Source of the DNA: Alphaproteobacteria bacterium
GTDB taxonomy: Bacteria > Pseudomonadota > Alphaproteobacteria > JACZXZ01
Assembly (NCBI GenBank): GCA_035625915.1
Contig: DASPOR010000118.1
Span: forward strand, 1-51,947
DNA length: 51,947 bases
Reading direction: 5' to 3'
A program made the translations under genes and the position numbers. Each line of letters begins with the position of its first letter. Position 1 is the stretch's first letter. Shown here piece by piece: positions 1 to 8,057 of this stretch. Under the pieces are notes generated by a model, which made no database searches, was not told the origin of the DNA, and saw only the letters and a program-made list of their open reading frames with translations.

Positions 1-1325
1 TATCCGTGGGTGCGGCCATATCGGCCGATCCGAATGCGGGCACGGTCGCCATCGCCGCCGACGGGTCGATTGCGGAAACGCCCGGCGGCTTCGTGAGCGC
101 GAGCGCACTTGCACTCTCATCGGGGGTGGGGATCGGCACCAGCGGTGCTGCATTCGATATCTCGGCTCGGCATGTGAGTGCCGTGAACATGGGTGTTGGG
201 GGGATCGATATCGCCAATTCCTTGGCGAGTGGTGCGACGGCGACGTTCTCGAATGTCGAGACGATGGCGGGTGACATTACAATTGCGCAGACGGGCGGCA
301 ACTTGGCGCTCGGCAATGCGGCGACCGATGTTTCCGGAAATTTGACCGTCGAAGTCGCCGGTGGTGGGAATCTGAGTGCAACCGACCTCACGACCCACGG
401 TGGGGGCGATGTGACGCTCGATGCATCCGCGCACGGCAATATCCTGCTGAACGGAGCCGTCAACGCGACTGGCAGCGTGATTGCCAAGGCGGATGACGAC
501 CTGACGCTCATGGGTGCAACCATCGCGTCGGGCGGACAGGTGACATTAGTCGCGGACAATCAGGCGCCGTCGAGCCCGAATATCGGGTCCGGGCAATTCA
601 TCGTGAACGGGGTGGCGAGCATCTCAACCGTGTCCGGGGACGGGATCGGCATTTTCACGGCGCGCAGCAGTCAAAATCAAATCGACGGCAGCCTGACGCT
701 CAACGGCATTGCTTTGGCATCACAACCAAAAGTTGCCATATTCGATACTTGGTTTTCGCCCTCGATCGCCTTCGGAAGCTCGCCCTTCACCATATTCTTC
801 AAGGACTCGACCATGAACGCCCCGCCGCCCTCGGTCGAAACACCCGCCACGGCGATGACGGCGCCTTTCACGCTTCCGCCAAGCTTCGAGGACACGTCCG
901 TCCTCACCCAATCCGACGATTTGATCTTCGGACAGAATTCGTTCCCGGTCGCCTTCGGCATTCTCTACGGCCAAGGTGCTAGCAAGCCCGACGGCTTCAT
1001 GATCCAGGCGAGCAGCTTCGATATCGTGCCCGACAGCTTTTCGACCTTGAGCCGGAAGGTCTTCCTCGATCTGCAAAACCCCGCGACCGAGCTTCAAGGA
1101 ATTGAGATCGAGGCGGCCACGAAGGCGGACAATGTGCTTGAGCGGGGATATTCCGGCGGTGGGGGTAGCGACGACGCGATCTCGTGCGCCGAGCTCCAAT
1201 CCGTCCTGCCCGTCCTCAACAGCTCGACGGCAGAGAAGAATTACCAAGAGAGCTGCGAAAGTGCGCGCGCCAACGACGCACCCGAGCTTCGCAACCAGCA
1301 CTTCTACCGGCCGGTCCTTCGCTGA
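1..1325 (+). CDS. C-terminal part of a large beta-helical surface/secreted protein (filamentous haemagglutinin-like), 5' partial
   Basis: The reading frame is open to the left edge of the window, so only the last ~440 residues are seen and the GTG at position 6 is probably not the true start. The first ~230 residues are rich in G, A, S, T, N and D with recurring short hydrophobic strands (for example ITIAQTGGNLALGNA and VTLDASAHGNILLNGA), the pattern of a right-handed beta-helix in two-partner-secretion exoproteins. The last ~200 residues are non-repetitive, contain two cysteines (about residues 394 and 418) and end in HFYRPVLR; they may be a C-terminal secretion or anchoring region. No TpsB-type transporter gene is visible. 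The 3' end overlaps the convergent glycosyltransferase by 22 bp. The family call is by composition; the role (adhesion or surface structure) is inference. Confidence 0.6.
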   Translation, partial: SVGAAISADPNAGTVAIAADGSIAETPGGFVSASALALSSGVGIGTSGAAFDISARHVSAVNMGVGGIDIANSLASGATATFSNVETMAGDITIAQTGGNLALGNAATDVSGNLTVEVAGGGNLSATDLTTHGGGDVTLDASAHGNILLNGAVNATGSVIAKADDDLTLMGATIASGGQVTLVADNQAPSSPNIGSGQFIVNGVASISTVSGDGIGIFTARSSQNQIDGSLTLNGIALASQPKVAIFDTWFSPSIAFGSSPFTIFFKDSTMNAPPPSVETPATAMTAPFTLPPSFEDTSVLTQSDDLIFGQNSFPVAFGILYGQGASKPDGFMIQASSFDIVPDSFSTLSRKVFLDLQNPATELQGIEIEAATKADNVLERGYSGGGGSDDAISCAELQSVLPVLNSSTAEKNYQESCESARANDAPELRNQHFYRPVLR

Positions 1326-2350
1326 AGTAGATCGCCCGGCGCGGCCTGTGCCGCATCCGGGAGCGTGATATTGGCAAGAAACTGCCGTGTTGCGTCCGGC
1401 CAGGAAAAGGAGAGCGCGTGGGCGCGGCATTCGTCGGCGTTCAATGTCAAGGCGCCCTCGATCGCTTCGGCGAGATTTTCGCGCATGCAGCCGGGACCGT
1501 TCGGTCCGACCACGTCGAGCGGTCCCGTGATCGGATAGGATGCGACCGGAAGCCCCGACGCGAGGGCTTCGAGCAGGACCAAGCCGAAGGTGTCGGAAAG
1601 GCTCGGGAAGACGAAGACGTCCGCTGCCGCATAGAACGCGGCCAGCGTGTCGTCGTCGACATAGCCCGTATAGCGCGCGTTGGGATATCGGTCCTTGAGC
1701 TTCTTGAGCTGCGGCCCCGCACCCACGACGTATTTCGTGCCGGGCAGATCGAGGCGCAAGAAGGCATCGATGTTCTTTTCGACGGCGACCCGCCCTGCAT
1801 AGAGATAAATCGGCCGGCGGTCGTGAAGGAAATTCTTCGATCGCGGGCGGAAGAGTTCGCCGTCGACCCCGCGCGACCATGGCATGAGATTGGCAAAGCC
1901 GCGGCTTGCCAAACGCTCCTTCATCGTTTCAGTCGGCACCATGACCGCGCGCGAGGGCGCATGGAACCGGCGCATGAAGCCGTAACCGATTTCGAGCGTA
2001 TAGGGCACACGCGCCTCGAGATACTCGGGAAAAGCCGTGTGGTAGGCGGTCGTGAAGGAAAGGCCGTGCTTCAGGCAGTAGCTTCGTGCGGCATTGCCGA
2101 GCGGCCCCTCGGTCACGATGTGGACGGCATCGGCCGCGGCGGCGTCGATGCGACGGTTGACTTCGCGTTGGGGAAAGATCGCGAGCGGGATTTCCGGATA
2201 GCTCGGGCATGGAATGCAGCGGAAGCCGTCGGGTGAGATCACTGCCGTCCGGTGGCCGAACGCCTCGAGATGCCGGATCGTTTCCTTGAGCGTCCGGACC
2301 ACGCCATTCACCTGGGGCGGCCAGGCATCGGTGACGAGCAGGATCTTCAT
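1304..2350 (-). CDS. GT4-family glycosyltransferase (GT-B fold, mannosyltransferase-like)
   Basis: This 348-residue protein has the two Rossmann-like halves of a GT-B enzyme. The N-terminus (MKILLVTDAWPPQVNGVV) carries the PPQVNGV loop typical of PimB/MgtA-like GDP-mannose or UDP-sugar transferases. The donor half starts near residue 182 with YLYAGRVAVEKNI and contains the family glutamate in DTFGLVLLEALASG (E261) followed by SYPITGPLDVV. It would move a hexose from a nucleotide sugar to a lipid or glycan at the inner membrane; the acceptor cannot be read. ATG start; the upstream sequence has only a weak GACGCGGG ribosome site. It is separated by ~200 bp from the TRAP genes and is probably transcribed on its own. 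Its 3' end overlaps the convergent surface-protein gene. Confidence 0.82.
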   Translation of the reverse strand: MKILLVTDAWPPQVNGVVRTLKETIRHLEAFGHRTAVISPDGFRCIPCPSYPEIPLAIFPQREVNRRIDAAAADAVHIVTEGPLGNAARSYCLKHGLSFTTAYHTAFPEYLEARVPYTLEIGYGFMRRFHAPSRAVMVPTETMKERLASRGFANLMPWSRGVDGELFRPRSKNFLHDRRPIYLYAGRVAVEKNIDAFLRLDLPGTKYVVGAGPQLKKLKDRYPNARYTGYVDDDTLAAFYAAADVFVFPSLSDTFGLVLLEALASGLPVASYPITGPLDVVGPNGPGCMRENLAEAIEGALTLNADECRAHALSFSWPDATRQFLANITLPDAAQAAPGDLLQRRTGR

Positions 2351-2551
2351 CCCGCGTCAGGCCGTGATACCTGGAGGGTGCGCATCGACATGCTCCAAGC
2401 GCCGCCCTGTCGATCGTTCGATGTCTGTCATTCGAAGCTCGACCCGCAATATATGGATGCGGTCCACCCATCGACCGCGAATTGTTGAGCGGTTGATACA
2501 GGGAGTCCGTGACGGATTGATGACGGCGCGAAAACGATGCGGCATCGCTAC

Positions 2552-4453
2552 TCAGAGAAATCCGGTCGAAAGCCACGGCACGGCGGCGACGACGATCAAG
2601 GCCACGATAAGGGCCGCGAGATAGGGCCAAACGCGCCGCATGCTGTCGTCGGGCGAGACTCGGCCGATGGCGCAGGCGGCGTAGAACCCGACCCCGAAGG
2701 GTGGTGCGAAGAGGCCGATTCCCATGGCGAGGATGACCACCATCGCGTAGTGCACCTCATGAACGCCAACCGCGCGCGCGACGGGAAAAAGAAGCGGGCC
2801 GAACAGCACGATCGCCGGAATGCCTTCGAGCACGCTTCCGAGGATCACGAAGGCGACGACTGTGATCGCGAGGAATCCCGCATGCCCGCCCGGCACACTT
2901 GCCATCGTCGTGACGAGCTGACGCGAGAAGCCGGATTGCGTTAGCGCCCAGGCCATCGCGGTCGCGGTGCCGATGATGAGAAGGATCGCGCCCGAAAGCG
3001 ACGCGGTTTCCACGAGGAGCGGATAGATCCTGCGCAACGGGAACTGGCGATAGACGAAAATGCCGACGACCGCCGTGTAGATGACGCCGACGGTCGAGAC
3101 CTCCGTCGCAGTCGCCGCCCCTTTGACGACAGCCGCCCGGATCAGGAACGGCAGCACCAAGGCCGGCAGCGAGACCACGAAAGCGCGCAGTACTTCTCGC
3201 GCACGTGCCTTACGCACGTGGGTAATGTCCTCGCCCCTCGAGCGGAAATAGCACACCACGACGAGGGCCGCCGCCGCGACGAGGGCCGGGATCAGGCCGC
3301 CCGTAAAGAGTGCCGAGATGGAAACGCCGGTCACCGAGCCGATCGTGATGAGGACGAGGCTCGGCGGGATCGTTTCGGCCATGGCGCCAGACGAGGAAAG
3401 GAGGGCCACAAGCTCCCCGGGTTCGGCCCCGCGCCGCCTCATCTCCGGAAAGAGGACGGGTGCGACGGCCGCCATGTCGGCCGCCTTCGAGCCGGATATT
3501 CCCGAGACGAGATACATCGCCCCGAGCAGCACATAGGCGAGGCCGCCTCGGACATGCCCTAGGAGCGAGGCGAGAAAATCGACGAGCACCTTGGCAAGCC
3601 CCGTGATCTCGATGAGCAGGCCGAGGAAGACGAAAAGCGGTACCGACAGCAGCACGAACGTGGTCATGCCCTCGTCCATCCGACCGACCACAGTCAAAAG
3701 CGGAACATGGGTCGTGAGTGCGAGATAGGAAAACGTCGCGAGCCCGAATGCGAATGCGATGGGCACGCCCGCCGCGACGCATGCCGCAACGCCGATGACG
3801 AAAAACAACACGAGATTGAGATTGCCGAGCGAGATCAGCACGGGCTTGAGGAGCCAAAGCCCCGCCCCGGCCGCCGACAGCAAGACAAGCGCGCCAACCG
3901 TATATCGCAGCGTGGAACGTTCGACCAAACGCGAAACGGCGATCACGAGCATAAGCAGAATGCTCACGCCGATCGCAGCCACCCGATAACCGTCGCGGAT
4001 CTCAAGCGGTGGGGCCGTGATGTCCCATTGAAACAGGAAATATTCGATGGAAGGCGGCAGAATCTGCAAAAGGAAGAGGGCTACCGCGACCGCGGCAAAA
4101 CTGTCCCACCATCGTCGCCACGAGGCGCCCGCGAAGCCGACGACTGCCGTCAGCCGCATGTGCTCCCGGCGCCGAAGTGCAATCACGGCGCCGATCATGG
4201 CAAGCCAAAGGAAGAGGATCGAGGCTAGGCCGTCGGACCAAGTGAGCGGGCGGTTGAAGACGTAGCGGGAAACCACACCGGCGAAGAGTACGGCGATCTC
4301 AACCACGACCAAGATCGCTGCGGGCACCTCGGTCAGCCAACCCATGACGGCGTCGAAGCGGGGGAACCGAGCCCCGACCCGCACCTCGGCTCCGACCGCC
4401 TGCATTTCGGAAGCGATCGCGGCGGATTCCACAGGGGCGGTGCCGTCGGTCAT
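2552..4453 (-). CDS. dctQM: TRAP transporter fused permease DctQM
   Basis: About 633 residues. The first ~170 form a DctQ-like four-helix domain (VVEIAVLFAGVVSRYVFNRP and SDGLASILFLWLAMIGAV are typical). The remainder is a DctM large permease of the DedA/ion-transporter superfamily with about 12 membrane helices, including FVFLGLLIEITGLAK, YLVSGISGSKAADMAAV and IPPSLVLITIGSVTG. The fusion replaces the usual separate small and large subunits and imports an organic acid with sodium in the inner membrane. I chose the ATG at 4453 (MTDGTAPVESAA) because the longer frame starts with a low-complexity Arg/Ser/Pro stretch that overlaps dctP; the gap to dctP is then 28 bp. The substrate is unknown. Confidence 0.88.
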   Translation of the reverse strand: MTDGTAPVESAAIASEMQAVGAEVRVGARFPRFDAVMGWLTEVPAAILVVVEIAVLFAGVVSRYVFNRPLTWSDGLASILFLWLAMIGAVIALRRREHMRLTAVVGFAGASWRRWWDSFAAVAVALFLLQILPPSIEYFLFQWDITAPPLEIRDGYRVAAIGVSILLMLVIAVSRLVERSTLRYTVGALVLLSAAGAGLWLLKPVLISLGNLNLVLFFVIGVAACVAAGVPIAFAFGLATFSYLALTTHVPLLTVVGRMDEGMTTFVLLSVPLFVFLGLLIEITGLAKVLVDFLASLLGHVRGGLAYVLLGAMYLVSGISGSKAADMAAVAPVLFPEMRRRGAEPGELVALLSSSGAMAETIPPSLVLITIGSVTGVSISALFTGGLIPALVAAAALVVVCYFRSRGEDITHVRKARAREVLRAFVVSLPALVLPFLIRAAVVKGAATATEVSTVGVIYTAVVGIFVYRQFPLRRIYPLLVETASLSGAILLIIGTATAMAWALTQSGFSRQLVTTMASVPGGHAGFLAITVVAFVILGSVLEGIPAIVLFGPLLFPVARAVGVHEVHYAMVVILAMGIGLFAPPFGVGFYAACAIGRVSPDDSMRRVWPYLAALIVALIVVAAVPWLSTGFL

Positions 4454-4481
4454 GGCGCCCGCCCGATCGTCACGGGCGCCA

Positions 4482-5504
4482 TCACGCAAGCTGGCCGACG
4501 GACGCCTCGAGGACACCCCAGGCCTCGGCGCCGTATTTGTCCTTCCACTCGGCGTAGAACCCGGCCTTGCGAAGCGCGTCCCGGAAGAGCTGGGCATCGG
4601 GGTTATTGAAGGCCATGCCCTTTTGGACGAGCTCGTCCTGCAGCGAATCGTTGAGGGCGCGCACGTCCCCGCGCTCGAGAAGTGCCGCCGCGTTCAAGTT
4701 GTGCTCGACGATCTCCCGTAGATTCTGCGGAAGTGCCGTCCACGCCCTCGCGTTGGCGAGGAACCAAAATCCGTCCCACATGTGGTTCGTGACGGAGACG
4801 TACCTTTGCACCTCGTAGAATCGGTTCAAGCTGATGAGCGTGAGGGGGTTTTCCTGACCTTCTACAACCTTGGTCTGGAGTGCTGAATAGACTTCGGCGA
4901 AATTCATGCTGGTGGGCGATGCGCCAAACGCCTTGAACATCGAGGTCCAGAGCGGACTTACTGGCACCCTGATCTTGAAACCCTTGAGGTCCTCGGGTGT
5001 TGCGATTGGGTGCGTGCTCGAGGTGATTTGGCGATAGCCGTTGTCCCACATATTCTCGAAGGCAAAGAGGCCGGATTTCGCAATCGCCGCGCGCACGTGA
5101 GCGCCGAGTGCGCCGTCCATTGCGGGCCACACCTGGTCGTAGCTCTTGAATGCAAAACCGATTCCGTTGATCGACGCGACTGGCACGAGCGTGGAAAGGA
5201 TAAGGCCGGAGAGGATGAAAAACTCCAGAGCGCCGGTGCGGACCTGGGACAACATATCCGTGTCGCCGCCGAGCTGATTGTTGGGGAAGAGCTGGATTTC
5301 GATCCGCCCGCTCGTCTCCTCCCGAATTTTCGTCACGGCTTCCCGCAGCCGCACGTTCATCGGATGCGTCTCGACGTTGTTGTCGGCGAGTTTATATGTG
5401 AATTCGGCGGCGCTGGCGCGGTGCCTGAGAATCCCGAATGCCGCGATGCCGCCCGTTGCCGCCGCCGCGCGCAAAAGCCTTCGCCGACCGATCTTGCCCG
5501 TCAT
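4482..5504 (-). CDS. dctP: TRAP transporter periplasmic substrate-binding protein, DctP family
   Basis: A 340-residue DctP-type solute receptor. The N-terminus has a twin-arginine-like signal (GRRRLLRAAAATGG) with cleavage likely after ASA near residue 32. The mature part starts FTYKLADNNVETHPMNVRLR and contains the family features IEIQLFPNNQLGG, KGFKIRVPVSPLW with the carboxylate-binding Arg, and VVEGQENPL. The start is supported by a strong GAGGGAGG ribosome site just upstream. It sits directly upstream of dctQM, giving a complete two-gene TRAP system. Tat export is unusual but known for this family, and it implies folding, perhaps with ligand, in the cytoplasm. The substrate is not predictable here. 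Confidence 0.9.
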   Translation of the reverse strand: MTGKIGRRRLLRAAAATGGIAAFGILRHRASAAEFTYKLADNNVETHPMNVRLREAVTKIREETSGRIEIQLFPNNQLGGDTDMLSQVRTGALEFFILSGLILSTLVPVASINGIGFAFKSYDQVWPAMDGALGAHVRAAIAKSGLFAFENMWDNGYRQITSSTHPIATPEDLKGFKIRVPVSPLWTSMFKAFGASPTSMNFAEVYSALQTKVVEGQENPLTLISLNRFYEVQRYVSVTNHMWDGFWFLANARAWTALPQNLREIVEHNLNAAALLERGDVRALNDSLQDELVQKGMAFNNPDAQLFRDALRKAGFYAEWKDKYGAEAWGVLEASVGQLA

Positions 5505-5590
5505 TTGGCCTCCCTCTCGATATTCCTACCGCCCACCGCCCCACCCGCTCCGATATGGCACGGAAAAGGGCGGCGGCGAAAGACTTCCCG

Positions 5591-5596
5591 ATTATA
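5591..5596 (-). promoter_or_regulatory. Candidate -10 element upstream of dctP
   Basis: A perfect TATAAT lies on the minus strand in a short AT-rich island about 90 bp upstream of dctP. No recognisable -35 hexamer is found 16-18 bp further upstream, so this is a weak prediction. Confidence 0.25.
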
Positions 5597-5720
5597 TTGC
5601 GTAATTATGCCGTACGCCCGCGCCCGAGCGACCGGTACTGGCGCGGCTGGAATGCGCTTGCAGCGCACCGCGAGGTGGCGCGGGATCGTGCCAGGGATGT
5701 CGACGTTATGCGTCCGGCCG

Positions 5721-5744
5721 AGTGCTGCAATCAGTGCTGCAATC
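5721..5744. repeat. Perfect 12-bp tandem duplication
   Basis: AGTGCTGCAATC occurs twice head to tail in the 260-bp gap between the HbpS-like gene and dctP, 20 bp beyond the stop of the former. It is probably a slippage product; no function is suggested. Confidence 0.8.
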
Positions 5745-5764
5745 AAGGGGGGCTGCTCGAAAGT

Positions 5765-6271
5765 CTACTTGAGCTGTGCGGCGACCTTCTCGATCCCGGC
5801 ATTGGCGCAGGCTTCGTCCTTTTCCGCGCCCGGCGAGCCCGAAACGCCAATGGCGCCGATGACCTCGTTGCCGGCCTTGATCGGGACCCCGCCGCCGAGC
5901 GCAATCGTGCCGGCGGTATCCTTTAGTCCAGCCACCTCGGGGGTGGTCAGGACGCGGGTGGCCCATTCGGCCGAGGTTCGCTTGAATGTCACCGAGGTAA
6001 ATGCCTTGCGCCGGGCGGTCGAAAGGGTGTGGGGGCCGCTTCCCTCGTCGCGAATGACGACCTTGTCGAGACCTTCGCGGTCAAGGACCGCGATGCTGAC
6101 ATGGTTGCCGTCCGCGCGGCATTTTTCGAGGGCCCCTTGCGCAATCGCTTGCGCCAGATCAAGCGAGAGCGCTTTCTCGGTAATGACACCTTGTGCGAGT
6201 GCTGAGGCAGTGGGAAGGGCGAGCAAAAGCGCCGCAAGGACAAAGCAAACAAGCGAACGAGCACGTGACAT
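5765..6271 (-). CDS. Exported HbpS/GlcG-like haem-binding-family protein (DUF336)
   Basis: 168 residues with a clear Sec signal peptide (basic MSRAR, then a Leu/Ala core, cleavage near ASALAQG at residue 27). The mature ~140 residues match the HbpS/GlcG fold: VSIAVLDREG, TARRKAFTSVTF, GTIALGGGVPI and the diagnostic VIGAIGVSGSPGAEKDEACA near the C-terminus. Family members bind haem or small organic ligands; GlcG sits in glycolate operons. Here it precedes a TRAP transporter on the same strand with a 260-bp gap, so it may be co-expressed as an accessory periplasmic protein. Its ligand is unknown. Confidence 0.85.
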   Translation of the reverse strand: MSRARSLVCFVLAALLLALPTASALAQGVITEKALSLDLAQAIAQGALEKCRADGNHVSIAVLDREGLDKVVIRDEGSGPHTLSTARRKAFTSVTFKRTSAEWATRVLTTPEVAGLKDTAGTIALGGGVPIKAGNEVIGAIGVSGSPGAEKDEACANAGIEKVAAQLK

Positions 6272-6512
6272 CCGATTTCCTCCTCTGACGACGGGTGCGG
6301 CCGAGAAGGCGCGTTCCCGAGCGGCCGGATTGTGTCAGGTTCGCCAACCTGGCGCCATCCACGCGGCGGTCAAATCTTGTTGAGCGACCGGCCAGGACGC
6401 AAGCCGGCCTTGGGACGCTTACGGGAAAAATCGCACTGGCCCTTCAAAACGAAATCGCTAAAGTACGCGACCTGAGAATATCGCTGAGGGTGGCCGTCTG
6501 GCCTCTGGCACC

Positions 6513-7769
6513 GTGCAAAAATATTCGATTTTCAGCTTGGCTCGGCATGCGCTGACGGGGCACCGCGACTGGCCTCGCGCTTGGCGCGATCCGGAGCCGA
6601 AGCCCGCCTACGATGTCGTCATCATCGGCGGTGGAGGACACGGCTTGGCGACGGCCTATTATCTGGCCAAGGAACACGGCGTCACCAAGGTGGCGGTGCT
6701 GGAGAAGGGCTGGCTCGGCGGAGGCAATACCGGGCGAAATACCACCATCGTGCGCTCAAACTATCTTCTCCCCGCCAACGCCCATTTCTACGAATGGTCG
6801 CTCAAACTGTGGGAAGGTCTCAGCGCCGACCTCAATTACAACGTGATGTTCAGCCAACGCGGAGTGCTCAATCTCGCCCACTCGGACTCCCAGCTCGACA
6901 GCTATGCGCGCCGCGGCAACGCCATGCGGCTTCACGGCATCGACGCCGAGCTTCTGACCCGCGAACAGGTGCGCGATTTGGTCCCGCTGCTCGATTGTTC
7001 TGAGCGCGCGCGCTTTCCGGTGGCCGGCGGCCTCTTTCAGCCGCGCGGGGGTACGGCGCGCCATGACGCAGTCGCCTGGGGATATGCGCGCGCCGCCGAC
7101 GCCCGCGGCGTCGATATCATCCAGAATTGCGAGGTCACCGGCATCGAGCGCGAGGGCGGACACATCGTTGCGGTCGAGACCTCGCGGGGGCGTATCAAGG
7201 CTGACAAGATCGGCATTGCCGTGGCCGGGCACAGCGGCCATGTTGCGGCGATGGCGGGCATTCGCCTGCCGATTGAATCCCACCTCCTTCAAGCGATGGT
7301 GTCGGAGCCGCTCAAGCCGATGCTCGACACGGTCGTCACCTTCGGTGCCGGTCATTTCTATGTCAGCCAATCCGACAAGGGTGAGCTGGTCATGGGTGGC
7401 GATCTCGACATGTACAACAGCTACGCCCAGCGCGGGAACTTGCCGGCACTCGAGGAAGTGGCCGCAGGCGGGGCACAGCTTTTCCCGATCATGACCCGGC
7501 TAAGGATGATGCGGCATTGGGGTGGGGTGATGGATATGACGATGGACGGCAGCCCGATCATCGGGCCGCTCCCGGTCGGCGGCCTCTATCTCGACGGCGG
7601 ATGGTGCTATGGCGGCTTCAAGGCGACACCCGGCTCGGGCTGGGTCTTTGCCCACACGATCGCGCAGGATCGGCCCCACCCCCTCTGCGAAGCCTTCTCG
7701 CTCGAGCGGTTCGCGCGCGGCGCCACGATCGACGAGAGGGGCGCTGGCCCCACCCCCAATGCCCATTGA
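6513..7769 (+). CDS. soxB: Sarcosine oxidase beta subunit
   Basis: 418 residues, the usual length for the beta subunit. The FAD dinucleotide fold is at residues 34-66 (DVVIIGGGGHGLATAYYL), followed by LEKGWLGGGNTGRNTTIVRS, the family segment that contains the covalent-FMN histidine equivalent and substrate-site residues. The C-terminal part has GGVMDMTMDGSPIIG and the GGWCYGGFKATPGSG motif. It oxidises sarcosine to an imine with electrons passing to FAD/FMN in the cytoplasmic alpha-beta-gamma-delta complex. The GTG at 6513 fits the family N-terminus (QKYSIFSLARHALTGH); no good ribosome site is visible. First gene of soxBDAG; the 240-bp upstream gap is divergent with the HbpS-like gene and should hold the promoter. 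Confidence 0.95.
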   Translation: MQKYSIFSLARHALTGHRDWPRAWRDPEPKPAYDVVIIGGGGHGLATAYYLAKEHGVTKVAVLEKGWLGGGNTGRNTTIVRSNYLLPANAHFYEWSLKLWEGLSADLNYNVMFSQRGVLNLAHSDSQLDSYARRGNAMRLHGIDAELLTREQVRDLVPLLDCSERARFPVAGGLFQPRGGTARHDAVAWGYARAADARGVDIIQNCEVTGIEREGGHIVAVETSRGRIKADKIGIAVAGHSGHVAAMAGIRLPIESHLLQAMVSEPLKPMLDTVVTFGAGHFYVSQSDKGELVMGGDLDMYNSYAQRGNLPALEEVAAGGAQLFPIMTRLRMMRHWGGVMDMTMDGSPIIGPLPVGGLYLDGGWCYGGFKATPGSGWVFAHTIAQDRPHPLCEAFSLERFARGATIDERGAGPTPNAH

Positions 7770-7781
7770 GGACACGCTGGC

Positions 7782-8057
7782 ATGCTGCTGATTGAATGCC
7801 CCTGGTGCGGCAAGCGCGACCAAACGGAATTCACCTACGGCGGCGATGGCACGCTTTTGCGCCCGGCAAGCACCGCGCCATTGGAGGCATGGCACGACTA
7901 CGTCTACCTGCGGGATAATCCGCGTGGCCGCCACACGGAACTCTGGCAGCACACGTCGGGCTGCCGCCAGTGGATTCGGGTCGTGCGCGACACCTTGACC
8001 CATGAGATTTCCGGATGTTCCCCGGCCAGGTCGCCTTTGGACGATCGGAAGTCATGA
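7782..8057 (+). CDS. soxD: Sarcosine oxidase delta subunit
   Basis: 91 residues, small as expected. The zinc-binding pattern of the delta subunit is present: ECPWCG gives Cys6 and Cys9, and WQHTSGCRQW gives His57 and Cys61. The core YVYLRDNPRGRHTELW is family-typical. It lies 12 bp after soxB and its stop overlaps the likely soxA start as ATGA, which implies translational coupling. Confidence 0.94.
   Translation: MLLIECPWCGKRDQTEFTYGGDGTLLRPASTAPLEAWHDYVYLRDNPRGRHTELWQHTSGCRQWIRVVRDTLTHEISGCSPARSPLDDRKS

Noticed and set aside
6336..6351. CAGGTT-CGCC-AACCTG hairpin upstream of soxB
   Set aside because: A six-base stem in GC-rich sequence is expected by chance, and it does not resemble a glycine riboswitch or other known leader.
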